8,140 bases of DNA, from contig URCR01000067.1 of the NCBI GenBank assembly GCA_900546325.1, positions 1 to 8,140 of the forward strand. Reading direction: 5' to 3'. Origin of the DNA: an uncultured Lachnospiraceae bacterium (GTDB taxonomy: Bacteria > Bacillota > Clostridia > Lachnospirales > Lachnospiraceae). Of this stretch, positions 6,344 to 8,140 are shown in pieces; the stretch's first letter is position 1, and every line of letters starts with the position of its first letter. The position numbers and the translations under genes were made by a program. The notes under the pieces were generated by a model, which had not been told where the DNA came from, ran no database searches, and was given only the letters and a program-made list of their open reading frames with translations.

Positions 6344-6389
6344 AAAAAACCCTTGAAAATGCCCATTTTCTGAGCTTTTCAAGGGTTTT
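6344..6389 (-). terminator. Rho-independent terminator of tsf
   Basis: A 14-bp perfect stem joins 6389-6376 and 6359-6346 (AAAACCCTTGAAAA with its complement) around a 16-nt loop. On the minus strand it ends in six T (6349-6344). It starts 22 nt after the tsf stop. It ends the core operon before the foreign DNA, so the element does not rely on tsf read-through. Confidence 0.9.
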
Positions 6390-6411
6390 AAAATTCATGC
6401 TATCTAGGAAT

Positions 6412-7332
6412 TTAGTTTCCCATCTGTGCAGCCACTTCAGCAGCAAAGTCTTCGTTTTTCTTTTCTAATCCTTCTCCGGTTTCGAAACGAACGAATTTCT
6501 TAACTGTTACGTTAGCACCGTTTTCTTTTGCTACTTTTTCTACATATTTAGCAACAGATAAGTCGCTGTCCTGTACGTATGCCTGATCTAATAAGCAGAT
6601 CTCTTTTAATTCTTTGTTGAGACGTCCGATGATCATCTTTTCGATGATGTTGTCTGGCTTCTCCGGGTTTTCTGTCTTAGCCTGAGCTAATAAGATTTCT
6701 TTTTCGTGCTCTAAGTATTCTGCAGATACTTCATCACGAGAAACATATTTTGGAGACATAGCTGCTACCTGCATTGCTACGTTCTTTAAGCAAGCTTTGA
6801 TTTCGTCGTTCACTACGTCTGCCTCAGCTTCTACTAAAACACCGATTCTTCCGCCACCGTGGATGTAAGGTACTACACATCCGTCTGTAACTACTTTTTC
6901 AAATCTTCTGATGCTTAAGTTTTCTCCGATAACAGCGATTTTCTCTGTTAAAGCATCTTTTACAGTCTTTGTGTTGTCTGCTAACCATGCTTCGCTTAAG
7001 AAAGCATCCATATCAGCTGCTTCTGTTTCTACTGCCTGATTTGCAACTTCTTCTACATATGCCTGGAAGTCAGCGTTCTTAGCAACGAAGTCTGTCTCAG
7101 AGTTTACTTCTACGATTGCTGCTACTTTGTCATCTTTTACAACAGCTTTTACAAGACCTTCTGCTGCAATTCTTCCTGCTTTTTTGTCAGCTTTTGCCTG
7201 TCCGTTCTTTCTTAAGTATTCTACTGCTTCGTCCATGTTTCCGTTTGTTTCATTAAGAGCTTTTTTGCAGTCCATCATTCCTGCACCTGTCATCTCTCTT
7301 AATTCTTTTACCATACTAGCTGTGATTGCCAT
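6412..7332 (-). CDS. tsf: Translation elongation factor Ts
   Basis: EF-Ts is the cytosolic nucleotide exchange factor that releases GDP from EF-Tu. The 306-residue product has the N-terminal UBA-like helical domain with MTGAGMMDCKKAL (14-26) and the EF-Tu contact signature NSETDFVAKN (77-86), followed by the paired core subdomains. The length is normal for Clostridia. The frame extends five codons further to 7347, but ATG 7332 has GGAGG (7341-7345) 8 nt upstream and gives the usual MAITASMVKELREMTG start. It follows rpsB by 79 bp, with a hairpin terminator in that gap. The codon choice is narrow, as in highly expressed genes, unlike the cargo genes beyond its 3' end. Confidence 0.98.
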   Translation of the reverse strand: MAITASMVKELREMTGAGMMDCKKALNETNGNMDEAVEYLRKNGQAKADKKAGRIAAEGLVKAVVKDDKVAAIVEVNSETDFVAKNADFQAYVEEVANQAVETEAADMDAFLSEAWLADNTKTVKDALTEKIAVIGENLSIRRFEKVVTDGCVVPYIHGGGRIGVLVEAEADVVNDEIKACLKNVAMQVAAMSPKYVSRDEVSAEYLEHEKEILLAQAKTENPEKPDNIIEKMIIGRLNKELKEICLLDQAYVQDSDLSVAKYVEKVAKENGANVTVKKFVRFETGEGLEKKNEDFAAEVAAQMGN

Positions 7333-7349
7333 GATCATTTCCTCCATTG

Positions 7350-7378
7350 ATAATAGTTTCTTTAAAAAAATGCTTCAA
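7350..7378 (-). promoter_or_regulatory. Candidate tsf promoter embedded in the rpsB-tsf hairpin
   Basis: TTGAAG (7373-7378) and TATTAT (7350-7355) are exactly 17 bp apart and match 4 and 5 of 6 consensus bases. The -35 lies in the 3' arm of the rpsB-tsf terminator hairpin. A transcript would start near 7343, close to or just inside the tsf ribosome binding site, which weakens the call. Confidence 0.3.
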
Positions 7379-7401
7379 CCTGTATTCAGGCTGAAGCATT
7401 T
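7364..7401 (-). terminator. Intergenic terminator/attenuator between rpsB and tsf
   Basis: On the minus strand a 15-bp stem (7401-7387 with 7382-7368) with one G-U pair and a 4-nt loop (AATA) leads into a run of seven T (7370-7364). It looks strong enough to end much of the rpsB transcript. Because tsf is essential and lies 32 nt beyond, termination must be partial or tsf must have its own promoter. This fits separate tuning of S2 and EF-Ts amounts. Confidence 0.88.
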
Positions 7402-7411
7402 AGTTCCAATC

Positions 7412-8140
7412 TTAAGCTTCTTCTGTTACTTCTTCAGCTGCTTCTTCTGTTACTTCTTCAAAAATTTCTTCTTCTCCTGTAACACCCTGGTTTGCTTCGA
7501 TTACAGCGTCTGCCATTTTAGCAACGATTAACTTAACTGCTCTGATTGCATCATCGTTTCCTGGAATTACATAGTCTAATTCTTCTGGATCACAGTTTGT
7601 ATCTGCGATACCGATCAACGGAATTCCAAGTGTGTGTGCTTCCTGAACACAGATTCTTTCTTTCTTAGGGTCTACGATAAAGATTGCATCTGGAGCTTTC
7701 TTCATATCTTTGATTCCGCCTAAGTTCTTCTCAAGTTTCTCCCACTCTTTTTTGATTGCGATAACTTCTTTCTTAGGTAATACGTCGAATGTTCCGTCTT
7801 CTGCCATTCTTTCGATATCTTTTAAGCGTGCGATTCTGCTCTGGATTGTCTTGAAGTTTGTCAGCATTCCACCTAACCATCTCTCGTTTACATAGAACAT
7901 TCCGCAACGTTCTGCTTCAGATTTGATTGCATCCTGTGCCTGTTTCTTTGTTCCAACGAAAAGGATTGTTCCTCCTTCTGCTGCGATGTCAGAGATTGCT
8001 TTGTAAGCTTCGTCTACTTTTCCAACTGATTTCTGTAAGTCGATGATGTAGATTCCGTTTCTCTCTGTGTAGATGTACTCTGCCATTTTAGGGTTCCATC
8101 TTCTTGTCTGATGTCCAAAGTGAACACCTGCTTCTAATAA
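7412..8140 (-). CDS. rpsB: 30S ribosomal protein S2 (5' end cut by window)
   Basis: S2 is a small-subunit protein that joins late and helps bring S1 and mRNA to the 30S particle. The frame is open to the window edge: 242 residues are visible, starting LLEAGVHFGHQTRRWNPKM, which is the conserved S2 N-terminus. Only about 8 residues are missing upstream. A start at ATG 8086 would remove the conserved HFGHQTRRWNPK block, so that internal Met is not the real start. Other S2 marks are GGTILFVGTKKQAQ, YVNERWLGGMLTNF and APDAIFIVDPKKE. The C-terminus is an acidic, repetitive tail (EEVTEEAAEEVTEEA) typical of clostridial S2. It is the first gene of the rpsB-tsf pair; its promoter is outside the window. 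Confidence 0.98.
   Translation of the reverse strand, partial: LLEAGVHFGHQTRRWNPKMAEYIYTERNGIYIIDLQKSVGKVDEAYKAISDIAAEGGTILFVGTKKQAQDAIKSEAERCGMFYVNERWLGGMLTNFKTIQSRIARLKDIERMAEDGTFDVLPKKEVIAIKKEWEKLEKNLGGIKDMKKAPDAIFIVDPKKERICVQEAHTLGIPLIGIADTNCDPEELDYVIPGNDDAIRAVKLIVAKMADAVIEANQGVTGEEEIFEEVTEEAAEEVTEEA

Larger units (their letters stand above)
5853..6411. other. Gene-free element-end and regulatory region
   Basis: No convincing gene is present in this 559-bp stretch between the cargo operon and tsf. From the tsf side it holds the tsf terminator (6344-6389), an AT-rich dyad (6297-6315), the TTTGGGGGA box cluster (6123-6289), a promoter (6063-6091) and a roughly 200-nt leader to the first cargo gene. 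The leader contains two tiny frames on the minus strand, MNTWQNIL (6047-6021) and MEFVTFCGENL (5907-5872). I cannot show that either is translated. Confidence 0.7.

Noticed and set aside
7127..7531. 134-codon plus-strand frame opposite tsf and rpsB
   Set aside because: It spans two core genes and a terminator antisense; the Phe/Ser/Cys-rich product reflects reverse-complemented acidic coding sequence.

Overview
The window looks like a Gram-positive gut-type Clostridia chromosome, most likely Lachnospiraceae. The reasons are the S2 and EF-Ts protein sequences, the strong AAGGAGG-type ribosome binding sites, the moderate-to-low GC content, and the VaFE/SpaA-type surface protein next to parAB. 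This placement comes from recognising families, not from a search. Every gene I support lies on the minus strand, so transcription runs from high to low coordinates.

Region 1 (8140-6344) is core chromosome: rpsB (5' end cut by the window edge), a hairpin terminator with a possible embedded promoter, tsf, and a strong terminator after tsf. In most Firmicutes pyrH and frr follow tsf. Here they do not, which suggests that foreign DNA is inserted just downstream of tsf.

Region 2 (about 6340-5853) is a gene-free stretch of about 0.5 kb. It holds a small AT-rich dyad (ATAAAAT-GCGGT-ATTTTAT), a cluster of seven iteron-like TTTGGGGGA boxes in both orientations, and a good sigma-A-type promoter facing the next genes. 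I read it as the end of an integrated mobile element, carrying recombinase or replication binding sites.

Region 3 (5852-4509) is an AT-rich two-gene cargo operon ending in its own terminator. It encodes an unrecognised 78-residue protein and a 345-residue protein with an unrecognised N-terminal half and a C-terminal TIR-like domain of the Cap12/PycTIR type. This is the best candidate for an undescribed system, probably a stand-alone NAD-targeting anti-phage module.

Region 4 (4431-1) is element backbone: parA and parB overlapping by 47 nt, a 240-bp leader holding a small ORF and a terminator-like hairpin directly in front of the next ribosome binding site, and then the first 815 codons of a large secreted, isopeptide-type surface protein with 121-residue VaFE repeats. 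Its 3' end lies outside the window. ParAB followed by a VaFE adhesin is the arrangement I associate with Tn1549-like conjugative elements of Clostridia, with partition for maintenance, a surface adhesin for cell contact and a defence gene as cargo. No integrase, relaxase or conjugation gene is visible here, so the conjugative nature is inferred.
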